Shown here piece after piece: positions 36,130 to 45,810 of a stretch of 64,000 nucleotides of DNA. The notes under the pieces were generated by a model that saw only the letters and a program-made list of their open reading frames with translations, was not told the origin of the DNA and made no database searches. The DNA comes from Dyadobacter sp. CY343 (lineage in GTDB: Bacteria > Bacteroidota > Bacteroidia > Cytophagales > Spirosomataceae). The stretch lies in the NCBI RefSeq assembly GCF_021390335.1, contig NZ_JAJUXK010000001.1, forward strand, positions 186,001 to 250,000, given 5' to 3'. Numbering within the stretch: the first letter of the stretch is position 1; each line of letters starts with the position of its first letter. Position numbers and translations under genes: made by a program.

Positions 36130-37425
36130 ATGAAAGTTGACGTACTACTTGGGCTCCAATGGGGAGACGAGGGAAAAGGTAAAATTGTGGACGTTTTGGC
36201 GCCGCGATATCAGGTTGTAGCCCGTTTTCAAGGTGGCCCGAATGCCGGACATACTTTGGAATTTGACGGTATCAAACACGTTTTACACCAGATTCCGTCA
36301 GGGATTTTCCGCAGCGATATCCAGAATATCATTGGAAACGGTGTTGTATTGGATCCGATCGTTTTCAGAAGAGAAATTGAAAACCTGGGAAAATATAACC
36401 TGGACCTGATCAGCAATCTGTATGTTTCCAAAAAAGCATCCATCATTGTCCCGACTCACTCCCTGCTCGACGCAGCGTACGAGAAATCAAAAGGTGATTC
36501 TAAAATCGGTTCTACGCTAAGAGGAATTGGCCCGGCTTATCAGGACAAAACAGCGAGATTAGGTCTGCGAGTAGGTGATGTACTTTCGCCCAATTTTGCT
36601 CAGAAATACAAAAAACTGGTTGATGCGCATAAAGTCATTCTCGATTTCTACCAGTTTGATTACGCAGAAGCATTGCCGAAAGCGGAAGAGAATTTTTTCG
36701 CTGCGGTTGAATTCATGAAGCAATTCACGCTGGTTAATAGCGAATACCTTGTGAATGATGCATTGGTACAAAACAAAACGGTTCTGGCCGAAGGTGCACA
36801 GGGTTCTTTACTGGATATTGATTTCGGTTCTTATCCGTTTGTAACGAGCTCGACTACCATGGCCGCCGGCGCGTGCACAGGATTAGGTATTGCCCCGAGT
36901 CAGATAGGAGAGGTTTTTGGTATTTTCAAAGCCTACTGTACCCGTGTTGGCAGCGGCCCTTTTCCTACTGAACTATCAGATGAAATTGGCGAGAAAATGC
37001 GTCAGGAAGGTCGTGAGTTCGGTGCTACTACCGGTCGCCCACGCCGCTGCGGCTGGCTCGATCTGCCTGCATTGAAGTATGCGATTATGATCAATGGCGT
37101 TACGCAGCTGATCATGATGAAAGTCGATGTACTGACGATTTTTGATTCTATCAAGGTTTGTACCCAATACAAACTGGCAGACGGAACACTAACCGAACAA
37201 CTTCCGTACGATCTGTGTGACGAAACGGTTGAGCCGATTTACAAAGAATTCAAAGGCTGGCAGCAGTCGCTCGACGGAATCCACGATTTCGACGCAATTC
37301 CGGAAGAGCTGCTTGCTTATGTGAAGTATTTGGAAGAAGAACTAAAATTGCCGATCACCTTCATTTCTACCGGCCCCGATCGCGAAGCGCTGATCAGCCG
37401 CGAAACGTCTGCGTTGTCGGTTTAA
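36130..37425 (+). CDS. purA: adenylosuccinate synthetase
   Basis: 431 residues, full length. The GTP-binding start LLGLQWGDEGKGKIVD, IMP loop QGGPNAGHTLEF near residue 34, GIGPAYQDKTARLGLRVGD near 135, GSYPFVTSSTTMAAG near 235 and ATTGRPRRCGWLDL near 303 are all present. It converts IMP and aspartate to adenylosuccinate for AMP synthesis. Confidence 0.97.
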   Translation: MKVDVLLGLQWGDEGKGKIVDVLAPRYQVVARFQGGPNAGHTLEFDGIKHVLHQIPSGIFRSDIQNIIGNGVVLDPIVFRREIENLGKYNLDLISNLYVSKKASIIVPTHSLLDAAYEKSKGDSKIGSTLRGIGPAYQDKTARLGLRVGDVLSPNFAQKYKKLVDAHKVILDFYQFDYAEALPKAEENFFAAVEFMKQFTLVNSEYLVNDALVQNKTVLAEGAQGSLLDIDFGSYPFVTSSTTMAAGACTGLGIAPSQIGEVFGIFKAYCTRVGSGPFPTELSDEIGEKMRQEGREFGATTGRPRRCGWLDLPALKYAIMINGVTQLIMMKVDVLTIFDSIKVCTQYKLADGTLTEQLPYDLCDETVEPIYKEFKGWQQSLDGIHDFDAIPEELLAYVKYLEEELKLPITFISTGPDREALISRETSALSV

Positions 37426-37467
37426 GTTATTCTTCTGATTTAATTTTCTCAGCCTGAGTTCCTACTC

Positions 37468-37574
37468 TGTCAGCCTGAGCGTAGTCGAAGGGCACGTGCC
37501 TTCGTCTTCGCTCAGGCTGACACAATATCATCAGCTTTGTTGGTTACCTGTCAAGCTGAGCGCAGCCGAAGCTC
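37468..37574. repeat. intergenic palindromic repeat of the CTGAGCG-nAG-nCGAAG family
   Basis: An inverted pair, TGTCAGCCTGAGCG-tAGtCGAAGG against CCTTCG-tCTtCGCTCAGGCTGACA (37468-37522), is followed by another half-copy near 37549-37574 (TGTCAAGCTGAGCGCAGCCG). It lies between convergent purA and the SNF2 gene and may act as terminator. Confidence 0.75.
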
Positions 37575-37588
37575 GCCCTGCACCAGCA

Positions 37589-40531
37589 TCAAGCCAGCAA
37601 ATTCAATACATCCTCCCGGCTCAGCGACTTGATAAACCCTTCCTCATTAGAGATCAGATCATCCGCTAATTGCTTCTTGGTGCGCTGCAAAGCAAGTATC
37701 TTCTCCTCAACCGAATTTTTGGTAATAAACTTATAGGTGAATACCGTACGATCCTGACCAATGCGGTGCGCGCGGTCGACTGCCTGGGCTTCAATAGCTG
37801 GGTTCCACCAGGGATCGAGGATGAATACGTAGTCGGCGGCGGTCAGGTTTAGGCCGAGTCCGCCGGCTTTTAATGAGATCAGGAATATCTTGATATCCTC
37901 CCTTCCCTGAAAAGTTTCAACCTGCTCCTGCCGGTTTTTGGTTGAACCGTCGAGGTAGGCATATTGCGTTTTATTTTCGTCGAGAAAGTGTCTGAACAAG
38001 TCAAGGTGTTTGATATACTGACTGAAAACCAGAATCTTATGATCCTCGCCCATCGCAGTCTGCATTTTGTGCAGTACATCTTCAAACTTTCCCGAACCAT
38101 ATTGGTATTCAGGATCAACCATTACCGGGTGATTGGCGAGCTGCCGGAGTTTGGTCAAGCCTTGCAGAACGACCAGCTGCGATTTTGAAATACCTTCTTT
38201 ATCAATACTTTGCAGGATCAGATTGCGGTAATATGCCTTGGCTTCTTCATAAGCTTTCTCCTGCTCCTCGGACATATCGCAATACTGGATACTCTCCACT
38301 TTCTCAGGAAGGTCCGTAGCAACCTGCGATTTTAACCTCCTTAAAATGAATGGTTTAATAAGATTATAAAGCCGTTTTGTCTTTTCCTCGTCACCTTTTT
38401 TCTCAATAGGAATCTGAAATTCATCCCTGAAAAAAGCCTGGCTGCCCAGCAAGCCCGGATTCACAAACGACATTTGCGACCACAAATCCAGCGTATTGTT
38501 CTCCACCGGTGTGCCTGTCAATACCAGCCTGTGCGTCGAATTAAGCTTTCTGACTGCCTTGGTAATAATGGAAGCCGGATTTTTGATCGCCTGCGATTCG
38601 TCGAGAATAATGTAATTGAAACGGTAATTTTCAATGATATCAATATCCAGTCGGACAATTCCGTAGGAAGTCAGGATCAGGTCATAATTGTCAAACTGGG
38701 AAGTATCTTTCTCTCGGTTGGTACCGGTATATAGGAAAACTTTTAGATCGGGTGTAAACCGTTTCGCTTCCAACTGCCAGTTATAAAGCAGGGAAGTCGG
38801 CATAATGAGCATCGAAGGCTGTCCCGCGCCATTTTCTTTTTCCGATTGTAGCAATGCAAGCGTCTGAACCGTTTTTCCCAAACCCATATCATCTGCCAGA
38901 CAACCTCCCAGGCGATATTGTTTCAGAAATTGCAGCCAGTCGTAACCCGTTTTTTGATAGGGGCGAAGCGTTCCTTTAAAGTTTAGTGGCGGCGCTGCGG
39001 GTTCTATTTGCTGGAAATTGCGCAGGTTTTCAAGTTTTCGGCTGATTACCGCGGTCGCCAGATTTTCTTCCTGCAATTCCTGCACAAGTGCCAGATGGTG
39101 CATGCGCAGCCGCAGCTCGTCCTCGTTTTCAGAATGCTCGGTAAATGAGAAGAACTCTGAATATTTGGTAAACCACCACTCAGGAATAACTGCTACCTCG
39201 CCATTTGGCAATAAAAACTCTTTCTTCCTATTTAATATGTAGTTTCTGAGCTCGATAAAAGGAATCTCAAACTCTCCAAACCTGACTTTTGCATTGATAT
39301 CAAACCAATCGCGACCTTCCTGAATCGAAATATCGAGCGAAGAATAACCCAGGAAATAACGTTTGCTGTCGTTCGTATTTTGTCTGACGATAATGCCGTT
39401 TTCCTGCAATATACCCGCATTGCTTTGCAGCCAGCCAAAAGCCTGCGCCTTGGGCATCTGCACATTCCCGCTCCGCATATTAAGCCCCCATTCTTTCAGC
39501 AAGCGCACATTTTCACCTTCCACATCAATGCTGCGCCTTACTTTATTGAAAAAATAATCGTTTCCCTTTTTCTCCATATGCACGCTCGAAGGATGTGCAA
39601 AACTGTCGTAATGGAAGGAAAAACCGGCATATTGGAATGAAAGATCAAATGCGACGTCGTGGTCTTCTTCTTCCAAAACAGCTACATCCTCCGAATCCTG
39701 AAAAAGTACAGGTGTTTTTTTAGGTGAAGCTGAATATTCTGAAATAGTAAGGATCGTTTTGGGGGAGGAAGACACATTTCTGATCTCAAAACCCCGCGCG
39801 ACCACATCATAGGAAGCAATCAGCGGCGCAACAAATCGACCATAATACTGCTCCTCAACCTGACCGGGAATAGCGATGAATTTTTTGTTCAAAAACGGTT
39901 TGATCTTCTTACCATCCACATTTCCTTCAAAGCTATACAAACGACCGTCTACGATAAGCCAGGCAGGATCTTCGCAAACCAGGAATGCATTCTTGTATTG
40001 AAATTCAAGCTTTTGGTACTTATGTCTGATCGTTGGAAAATAGTGGGTATTGTCTTCATTTCTGATAAAGTGAAAACGGATCGACGCTTTTTCGGGCTCA
40101 GTTTCGACGGGTTTCCAAAGCGGGTTACCGTCGCTTCCCATGATAAAAATGTCTTTTCCGGACAGCTTTTCTAAAATTCGGGCTTTACAGTTTTCGAGAT
40201 AACCGGCAATCGCTTCCTGAATGGACTTGTCACCTTTCTGAGGATCGTAAATTTTCAGGAAATAGTCTACTGCATTCAGTTTTTTGGTATTGAATTTTCT
40301 CAACACCTGGTCCTGCTGAATATCGTCGATCAGCTTGACGAGTTCGAGATCCCGGCTATCCAGCCCGCTCATGAACTCCTTTACATTCTTAGAGGAAATA
40401 TTCTGGATCTGAAAGGTAAACTCTCCGTGCGCATTCAGTTGAACAGCAAATGCTTCAAAAATATACCCTAAATACTCATGGTTCAGAATCGAATAAACAA
40501 TCTTAAACGGCTCAGCAGGAGATACTTTCAT
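37589..40531 (-). CDS. SNF2/Rad54-family helicase-like ATPase
   Basis: 980 residues. The C-terminal half is a complete SNF2 motor: ADDMGLGKTVQTLALLQ near residue 540, ILDESQAIKNP near 645 (DESQ in place of DEGH), LTGTPVENNTLDLWSQMSF near 672, ISLKAGGLGLNLTAADYVF near 892 and AVDRAHRIGQDR near 922. The N-terminal 500 residues are beta-rich and not recognised; I see no SWIM zinc motif. It is expected to translocate on DNA or displace proteins from DNA. It is a single gene with no restriction or defence gene beside it. Confidence 0.9.
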   Translation of the reverse strand: MKVSPAEPFKIVYSILNHEYLGYIFEAFAVQLNAHGEFTFQIQNISSKNVKEFMSGLDSRDLELVKLIDDIQQDQVLRKFNTKKLNAVDYFLKIYDPQKGDKSIQEAIAGYLENCKARILEKLSGKDIFIMGSDGNPLWKPVETEPEKASIRFHFIRNEDNTHYFPTIRHKYQKLEFQYKNAFLVCEDPAWLIVDGRLYSFEGNVDGKKIKPFLNKKFIAIPGQVEEQYYGRFVAPLIASYDVVARGFEIRNVSSSPKTILTISEYSASPKKTPVLFQDSEDVAVLEEEDHDVAFDLSFQYAGFSFHYDSFAHPSSVHMEKKGNDYFFNKVRRSIDVEGENVRLLKEWGLNMRSGNVQMPKAQAFGWLQSNAGILQENGIIVRQNTNDSKRYFLGYSSLDISIQEGRDWFDINAKVRFGEFEIPFIELRNYILNRKKEFLLPNGEVAVIPEWWFTKYSEFFSFTEHSENEDELRLRMHHLALVQELQEENLATAVISRKLENLRNFQQIEPAAPPLNFKGTLRPYQKTGYDWLQFLKQYRLGGCLADDMGLGKTVQTLALLQSEKENGAGQPSMLIMPTSLLYNWQLEAKRFTPDLKVFLYTGTNREKDTSQFDNYDLILTSYGIVRLDIDIIENYRFNYIILDESQAIKNPASIITKAVRKLNSTHRLVLTGTPVENNTLDLWSQMSFVNPGLLGSQAFFRDEFQIPIEKKGDEEKTKRLYNLIKPFILRRLKSQVATDLPEKVESIQYCDMSEEQEKAYEEAKAYYRNLILQSIDKEGISKSQLVVLQGLTKLRQLANHPVMVDPEYQYGSGKFEDVLHKMQTAMGEDHKILVFSQYIKHLDLFRHFLDENKTQYAYLDGSTKNRQEQVETFQGREDIKIFLISLKAGGLGLNLTAADYVFILDPWWNPAIEAQAVDRAHRIGQDRTVFTYKFITKNSVEEKILALQRTKKQLADDLISNEEGFIKSLSREDVLNLLA

Positions 40532-40641
40532 TATCTGATTTGCTTCAAAGGGTAAGTGTTGACGAAAAGCCTATCAAGGTTTGGATTAACCTCTTTTGGA
40601 AATTGATAAACTTCAAATATAGATTAATTCGCCCCTAAATC

Positions 40642-41307
40642 CTACTTCTTCAAAGCCAGACTAACCAGCTCGGCGGTGTTCCTGACATTCGTTTTTTTCA
40701 TGATACTCGCGCGCTGATTGGCGACGGTATTGGAGCTGATCTCGAATTTTTCGGCTATATCCTTGCTGCTCATTCCTTCGATCAGGCATTTCAAAATCTG
40801 CTGCTCGCGGGGTGTCAGGATATTCCAGATCGATTTACCCTCCATTTCAGCCGGCTCCACTTCCGGCTCAGGCGTGATCAGGACTTGTTTGAGCAATTTT
40901 TTAATGATAATAGAAGAAGCATAAGGCGGAAAGTACAGCTCACCTTTTGCAATAGCACGTATCGCACGCAGCATTTCGTCGCGGCTGGTATCCTTTTGCA
41001 GGTAACCCGACGCGCCGCTCAGTGCAGAAGTAAGAATATAGTCCGCATTGTTATGCATACTGAAAACCAGGATTTTGACATTCGGAAATGCAGGTACGAT
41101 CTGCCTGATCACATCCATTCCCGAAACGCGCGGCATTGTCAGGTCCAGCAGAATGATGTCGGGATTCACCTTTTCAACCATATCCCACACTTCATCCCCA
41201 TCGGAAGCCTCACCCGCAATGCGCAGGTCCTCCTCATCTTCCAGCAAAGTGATAATCCCCTGTCTCACAACCGAATGGTCGTCCACAACTAAAATCCGTA
41301 TCGGCAT
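40642..41307 (-). CDS. NarL/FixJ-type response regulator
   Basis: 221 residues. The receiver domain has acidic pocket VVDDHSVVRQ near residue 8 and the phospho-acceptor Asp in IILLDLTMPRVSG near 56. After a linker the LuxR-type HTH reads LTPREQQILKCLIEGMSSKDIAEKF near 160. It is the partner of the histidine kinase 18 bp upstream and the last gene of the nirB-nirD-kinase-regulator run. Control of the divergent nitrate genes is the likely role. Confidence 0.92.
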   Translation of the reverse strand: MPIRILVVDDHSVVRQGIITLLEDEEDLRIAGEASDGDEVWDMVEKVNPDIILLDLTMPRVSGMDVIRQIVPAFPNVKILVFSMHNNADYILTSALSGASGYLQKDTSRDEMLRAIRAIAKGELYFPPYASSIIIKKLLKQVLITPEPEVEPAEMEGKSIWNILTPREQQILKCLIEGMSSKDIAEKFEISSNTVANQRASIMKKTNVRNTAELVSLALKK

Positions 41308-41325
41308 TCCTGTTCAGGTATCAGT

Positions 41326-42756
41326 TTATAATTCGACTTCCAGAACCAGCTTGGTACCCCCGTCAATTTTAGAAATAATCTCTATTTTTCCATTGAGGAG
41401 CTGGCTTCTCGTGCGGATGTTTTCCATTCCGTTACCGGATGTAACCGGGAATTTTTCAGTTCGTAAATCATCTACCGAAAACCCCTTTCCATCGTCCGCG
41501 ATCTCCAAAATAACACGATTCCGGGTGTGTTCCAACTTAATCTTGATCCGGCTGGCCTGCGCGTGCTTCACGGCATTGTTCAATGCTTCCTGCGCAATCC
41601 GGTAAAGACTGGTTTCCATTAAGTTGCTCATCGGGATCCGCTCGCTGGTATCTCCTTCAAAATCAACCTGTGCGCGGGATACCTCGGTAGTTTGTTCGCA
41701 GAGCAGTTTCAGGGCAGAGGTGAGGCCGAAATCATTCAATACCGACGGCATTAAGTTGAAAGAAATCTGGCGGGTGGTCTGGATAATATCCTGAATGAGC
41801 GAAACGAGCTGCTCAAATCGCTTCTGGTTTTTTTCGTCGTGAAATTGTACGGATTTTAACTTTTCTGCGTGCAGTTTCAGGCCGGTCAGCATTTGCCCGA
41901 TCCCGTCGTGCAGTTCCAGCGCAAATCTTTTCCTTTCCTCTTCCTGCCCTTCGATCAGTGAGGCCGCGCGGATCCGGTCTTCGGCGAGCTGGAGTTCGTA
42001 TTTTTCTTCTTCAACTACCAATAATTCTTTTTGAATATCAAGCAGTTGCAGGTTTGTTTCTTTTAATTTTTGGTTAGATAGCTGCAATGCAACCTCCGAT
42101 TCCGTCAGCATGCGCACAACCCGCCTGGTAGTATTCACGACCGGCCTGAAAATGAGCAAACCTTCCGCCAGCAAAACCAGGATCGTCATAATGCCGAGGA
42201 TCCATTCAATTCGTTCCAGATTTTCCAGGCGCTGAAAACTTTCCTTGTCAAACTGGAAAACGATCTTGTCCATCTGGTCCAGGTACAGCGGCTCATTTTT
42301 CAGAATAACCTGCAATGCATCCTGCATTTCGGCTGACGAAATACTATCCTGATCTACTGCCAGAAACTGGCTGTGCATTTCGTCGAATACCGGTTCCAGC
42401 TCGCTAAACATCGTATCCAGCGCCGCGCTTTTCCACGTTACCACGCCATCTTCAATAGGTAACCTTCTGCTGGCCAGCTGCTCGTGGCTGGTTCTCCATT
42501 GGTTTAAAAGAACAGAAAACCGAACACTGTCCGAAGCAGGTGTTTTACTGACTTTGAGTAATGCAAGCTTGGTGAGCCGCTGGCTGAGCATTCGCTGCCG
42601 GCCAGCCACATTCACGACCCGACTATCGTGGTTCAGGCTGCTGATAGTTCTTCTGATCAGAAATAACCCGCTGATAGTCAGCATGGCGACTACACAGAGT
42701 GCTACTACATAAAACCTCGTCAGACTTCCTGCTACCCGCTTGTCGAGTCTCTCCAT
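41326..42756 (-). CDS. NarX-like sensor histidine kinase, probable nitrate/nitrite sensor
   Basis: 476 residues. Two membrane helices (about residues 15-35 and 190-210) enclose a periplasmic helical domain whose start, VVNVAGRQRMLSQRLTKLALL near residue 46, matches the type IV pili/NarX sensor N-terminal family. In NarX this segment is the P-box that binds nitrate. A cytoplasmic coiled coil is followed by HisKA_3 (ALELHDGIGQMLTGL, His near 282) and HATPase_c (DDGKGFSVDDL). It starts 5 bp after nirD, so the nitrite reductase operon encodes its own sensor. Confidence 0.88.
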   Translation of the reverse strand: MERLDKRVAGSLTRFYVVALCVVAMLTISGLFLIRRTISSLNHDSRVVNVAGRQRMLSQRLTKLALLKVSKTPASDSVRFSVLLNQWRTSHEQLASRRLPIEDGVVTWKSAALDTMFSELEPVFDEMHSQFLAVDQDSISSAEMQDALQVILKNEPLYLDQMDKIVFQFDKESFQRLENLERIEWILGIMTILVLLAEGLLIFRPVVNTTRRVVRMLTESEVALQLSNQKLKETNLQLLDIQKELLVVEEEKYELQLAEDRIRAASLIEGQEEERKRFALELHDGIGQMLTGLKLHAEKLKSVQFHDEKNQKRFEQLVSLIQDIIQTTRQISFNLMPSVLNDFGLTSALKLLCEQTTEVSRAQVDFEGDTSERIPMSNLMETSLYRIAQEALNNAVKHAQASRIKIKLEHTRNRVILEIADDGKGFSVDDLRTEKFPVTSGNGMENIRTRSQLLNGKIEIISKIDGGTKLVLEVEL

Positions 42757-42760
42757 TTGC

Positions 42761-43120
42761 TCATAATCCGATATACACCAGGTTTTCCCTGACCATCACC
42801 GGGAAAGTTTTAATTTGATAGGCATCGTCATTGAAACACTGCCCGGTTTTTAATGAAAATGTTTTTTTGTGAAACGGACAAGCCACTTTCGGTTCTCCTT
42901 CGTGGCTGCCGATCATCCCGCGCGAAACCGCCATTTGCTGTCTGTGCGGACATTCATTGTCTGTCGCGTACCATTCGCCGCGGCGGGCAAAGTTAAATAT
43001 AGCGATTTGTTTGCCGTCAATAAACGCGCAGCCGCCGCCATCTTCGGGAATATCGCTCACCTCGCAGGCAATATGCCAGGTAACTTGGGTGTCTGTCGGG
43101 GTTTGTGTTTCTGTGTTCAT
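42761..43120 (-). CDS. nirD: assimilatory nitrite reductase small subunit, Rieske type
   Basis: 119 residues from the ATG at 43118-43120 (MNTETQTPTD). The Rieske-like cluster site is NECPHRQQMAV ... ACPFHKKTFSL, Cys-x-His and Cys-x-x-His. NirD pairs with NirB for NADH-dependent reduction of nitrite to ammonium. The reading frame stays open upstream through an 8-bp tandem repeat to 43264, but that extension encodes only NHSIIQSF repeats and is not believed. It lies between nirB and the sensor kinase. Confidence 0.92.
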   Translation of the reverse strand: MNTETQTPTDTQVTWHIACEVSDIPEDGGGCAFIDGKQIAIFNFARRGEWYATDNECPHRQQMAVSRGMIGSHEGEPKVACPFHKKTFSLKTGQCFNDDAYQIKTFPVMVRENLVYIGL

Positions 43121-43151
43121 AGGAGTTTTGATGAGTTTATGAGCCGACGGG

Positions 43152-43212
43152 GAATGATTGAATGATTGAATGATTGAATGATTGAATGATTGAATGATTG
43201 AATGATTGAATT
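43152..43212. repeat. 8-bp tandem repeat, seven exact copies, upstream of nirD
   Basis: GAATGATT repeats seven times from 43152 to 43207, then a partial copy. It sits 32 bp before the nirD start, between nirB and nirD. In the sense of nirD it reads (CATTCAAT)n, the same unit and orientation as the repeat before the nitrate reductase gene at 49810-49880. Confidence 0.95.
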
Positions 43213-43293
43213 TCTTTGGGTGTGATTCATGAATCCAACAATGAATGACAATGACTGACCACAAATGACAATCAGTGACTTAAATAACCATCC

Positions 43294-45810
43294 CTACGCC
43301 CACTCCTTTGCCCTTTTCTGTTCCCTCATTTCTTCAAATTGAATCGAAGGATCTTTGGCTGGGGTATTGACAAAATGGGAGAACCGTTTCCTCAGCTCCG
43401 GATTATCCACTACTTCTTTCCATTCGCATTGGTACACGTCGATCAGCTGCTGCAAGTCGCTTTCCAGCTCGGCCGCAATGCCCAGCACATCATCCACGAC
43501 CACGGCTTTCAGATACGACATGCCGCCTTCCATTTTGTTCAGCCAGGTGGCGGTCCGCGCCAGTGGGTCGGCTGTTTTAATGTAAAACATCAGGAAACGG
43601 TCGATCAGGCGGAGACAGGTTTCTTTGTCCACGTCGGTAGCTAAAAGCTGCGCGTGCTGGGGTTTGGAGCCGCCGTTTCCGCACACATACAGATTCCAGC
43701 CTTTTTCCGTCGCAATAATCCCGAAATCCTTGCTCTGCGCCTCAGCGCACTCACGGATACAGCCCGAAACCGCAGATTTAAGCTTATGCGGCGAGCGCAA
43801 ACCTTTATACCTATTCTCTACCTCGATGGCAAAACTCACCGAATCCTGCACGCCAAATCGGCACCAGGTAGAGCCTACGCAGCTTTTTACAGTCCGCAAA
43901 GATTTTCCATACGCGTGGCCGCTCTCGAAACCCGCATTGATCAGTGCTTCCCAGATTTCCGGCAAATCGCCCAAATGCGCGCCGAACAAATCAATCCGCT
44001 GGCCGCCGGTGATTTTGGTATATAATCCGTATCGCTGCGCGACCTGCCCGATCACGATCAGTTTTTCAGGGGTAACCTCGCCGCCTGGTATTCTCGGGAC
44101 AACCGAGTAAGTGCCTCCTTTTTGAATATTAGCAAGATATCTGTCGTTTGAATCCTGAATAGGCGCGCGGTCTTTTTGCAAAATGCTTTCATTCCACAAA
44201 CTCGCCAGCAGCGAAGCCACAAGCGGTTTACAAGTCTCGCAGCCGTCACCTTTTCCAAAGGTATCAAGTACATTTCCATACGTTTTCAATCCATTCATTT
44301 TTACCAGATCCAGCAATTCCTGGCGGGAGTAGTCAAAATGCTCGCAGACCACATTCCGGACGTAAACGCCGTTTTGTTTCAATGTGCCCGTGATAATGTC
44401 TTTCACCATCGGAATGCAGCCGCCGCAGCCTGTACCCGCTTTGCAGGATTTTTTGATGGAATCGATGGTATGGTTGCCTTTTTCGCTCACTTCCTGGCAG
44501 AGCATTCCTTTGGTAACCGCTTCACAGGAGCAGATCAGCGCATCGTCGGGGAAGCTCATCACCCCGGCACCCGCTTCTTCGCCGCCTCTAGATCCCAATA
44601 TCAGATCTTCCGAATCGGGCGGTAGGATCGTTTTGTTCTTGCACGTTTGCAGCAGCATATTGTATTGCTCCGCGTCGCCCACGAGAATCCCGCCGAGCAG
44701 CGTTTTTCCGTCGGGACTTACATTAATGCGTTTGTAAATTCCCTTCGCCTTATTCTCGTAACGAACTGTGGTACAAGCAGGCTCTTCAATAAAAGGATCT
44801 CCAAAACTGGCGACGTCGGTACCAATCAGTTTGAGTTTGGTTGACATATCGAAAGGCAAAAATTCTTTCGCACCGCCGGTCAGTTTCGCAGCAACTACAT
44901 CGGCCATTTCGTAGCCTGGCGCGATCAGTCCGTAGATCATGTGGTGCGCCAGCGCGCATTCTCCTATTGCAAAAATGTTGGGATCGGAAGTTTGCAGCTG
45001 ATTATCGACGATAATACCGCCTCTCGGGTGCGTTTCCAGTCCCGCGATTTTAGCAAGCTCGTCGCGCGGGCGGATACCCGCTGATATCACGAGCATATCT
45101 ACTTCCAGAAAAGACTGGTCGGCAAACTGCATTCCTTCGATACAATCGCCGCCTTTGATCTCCTGCGTATTTTTGGAAAGATGAATATGCAGTCCCAAGC
45201 TTTCCAGCTGACTTTGCAGCATGCGGGAACCGGCCTCGTCGATCTGCCTCGGCATTAACCTGGTTGCAAATTCTACCACGTGCGCTTCTTCCAGACCGAG
45301 GTCGAGCAGTGCTTTTGCAGCTTCTAATCCCAGCAATCCGCCACCGATCACCGCACCCTTTTTAGCTTTCCGTGCATAGGATTGGATCAGTTCGAGGTCT
45401 TCAATGGTCCGGTACACGAACACGCCGTCTTTTTCAACTCCTGGAATAGTTGGAACAAACGCGCCTGAACCGGTGGCCATGATCAGGTAGTCATATTGTA
45501 CTACAATACCATGATGAGAACGAACCAGTTTGTGTTCCCGGTCAATATCGACGACTGGATCGGACAGGTAGATCTTTATACCATTATCTGCATACCAATC
45601 TTCACCAGCCAGCGTCAAATCGTCGGCCGTTTTGCCAGCAAAGTATTCGCTTAAATGTACGCGATCGTACGCCACACGCGGCTCTTCACCGAATACAGTA
45701 ATGCTGATCTGCTGGCTTGCCTGCCGCTTCGCCAGAAGTTTTTCACAAAACTTAAAACCGACCATTCCATTGCCAATCACTACAATTCTGATGACTGAAA
45801 TATGTTTCAT
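43294..45810 (-). CDS. nirB: assimilatory nitrite reductase [NAD(P)H] large subunit
   Basis: 838 residues. An FAD/NAD(P) reductase domain (IVVIGNGMVGFKFCEKL at the start, GAVIGGGLLGLEAAKALLDLG near 150), a BFD-like [2Fe-2S] domain (ICSCEAVTKGM ... CKAGTGCGGCIP near 430-480), then ferredoxin-like and siroheme domains. The four siroheme/[4Fe-4S] ligands are intact: KSCVGSTWCRFG (C-x5-C) near 640 and SGCIREC (C-x3-C) near 683. It reduces nitrite to ammonium with NirD. First gene of the minus-strand operon. Confidence 0.97.
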   Translation of the reverse strand: MKHISVIRIVVIGNGMVGFKFCEKLLAKRQASQQISITVFGEEPRVAYDRVHLSEYFAGKTADDLTLAGEDWYADNGIKIYLSDPVVDIDREHKLVRSHHGIVVQYDYLIMATGSGAFVPTIPGVEKDGVFVYRTIEDLELIQSYARKAKKGAVIGGGLLGLEAAKALLDLGLEEAHVVEFATRLMPRQIDEAGSRMLQSQLESLGLHIHLSKNTQEIKGGDCIEGMQFADQSFLEVDMLVISAGIRPRDELAKIAGLETHPRGGIIVDNQLQTSDPNIFAIGECALAHHMIYGLIAPGYEMADVVAAKLTGGAKEFLPFDMSTKLKLIGTDVASFGDPFIEEPACTTVRYENKAKGIYKRINVSPDGKTLLGGILVGDAEQYNMLLQTCKNKTILPPDSEDLILGSRGGEEAGAGVMSFPDDALICSCEAVTKGMLCQEVSEKGNHTIDSIKKSCKAGTGCGGCIPMVKDIITGTLKQNGVYVRNVVCEHFDYSRQELLDLVKMNGLKTYGNVLDTFGKGDGCETCKPLVASLLASLWNESILQKDRAPIQDSNDRYLANIQKGGTYSVVPRIPGGEVTPEKLIVIGQVAQRYGLYTKITGGQRIDLFGAHLGDLPEIWEALINAGFESGHAYGKSLRTVKSCVGSTWCRFGVQDSVSFAIEVENRYKGLRSPHKLKSAVSGCIRECAEAQSKDFGIIATEKGWNLYVCGNGGSKPQHAQLLATDVDKETCLRLIDRFLMFYIKTADPLARTATWLNKMEGGMSYLKAVVVDDVLGIAAELESDLQQLIDVYQCEWKEVVDNPELRKRFSHFVNTPAKDPSIQFEEMREQKRAKEWA

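Noticed and set aside
43121-43264. Longer nirD starting at 43264
   Set aside because: The added residues are only the translation of the 8-bp repeat and flanks. The Rieske protein family begins near the ATG at 43120.
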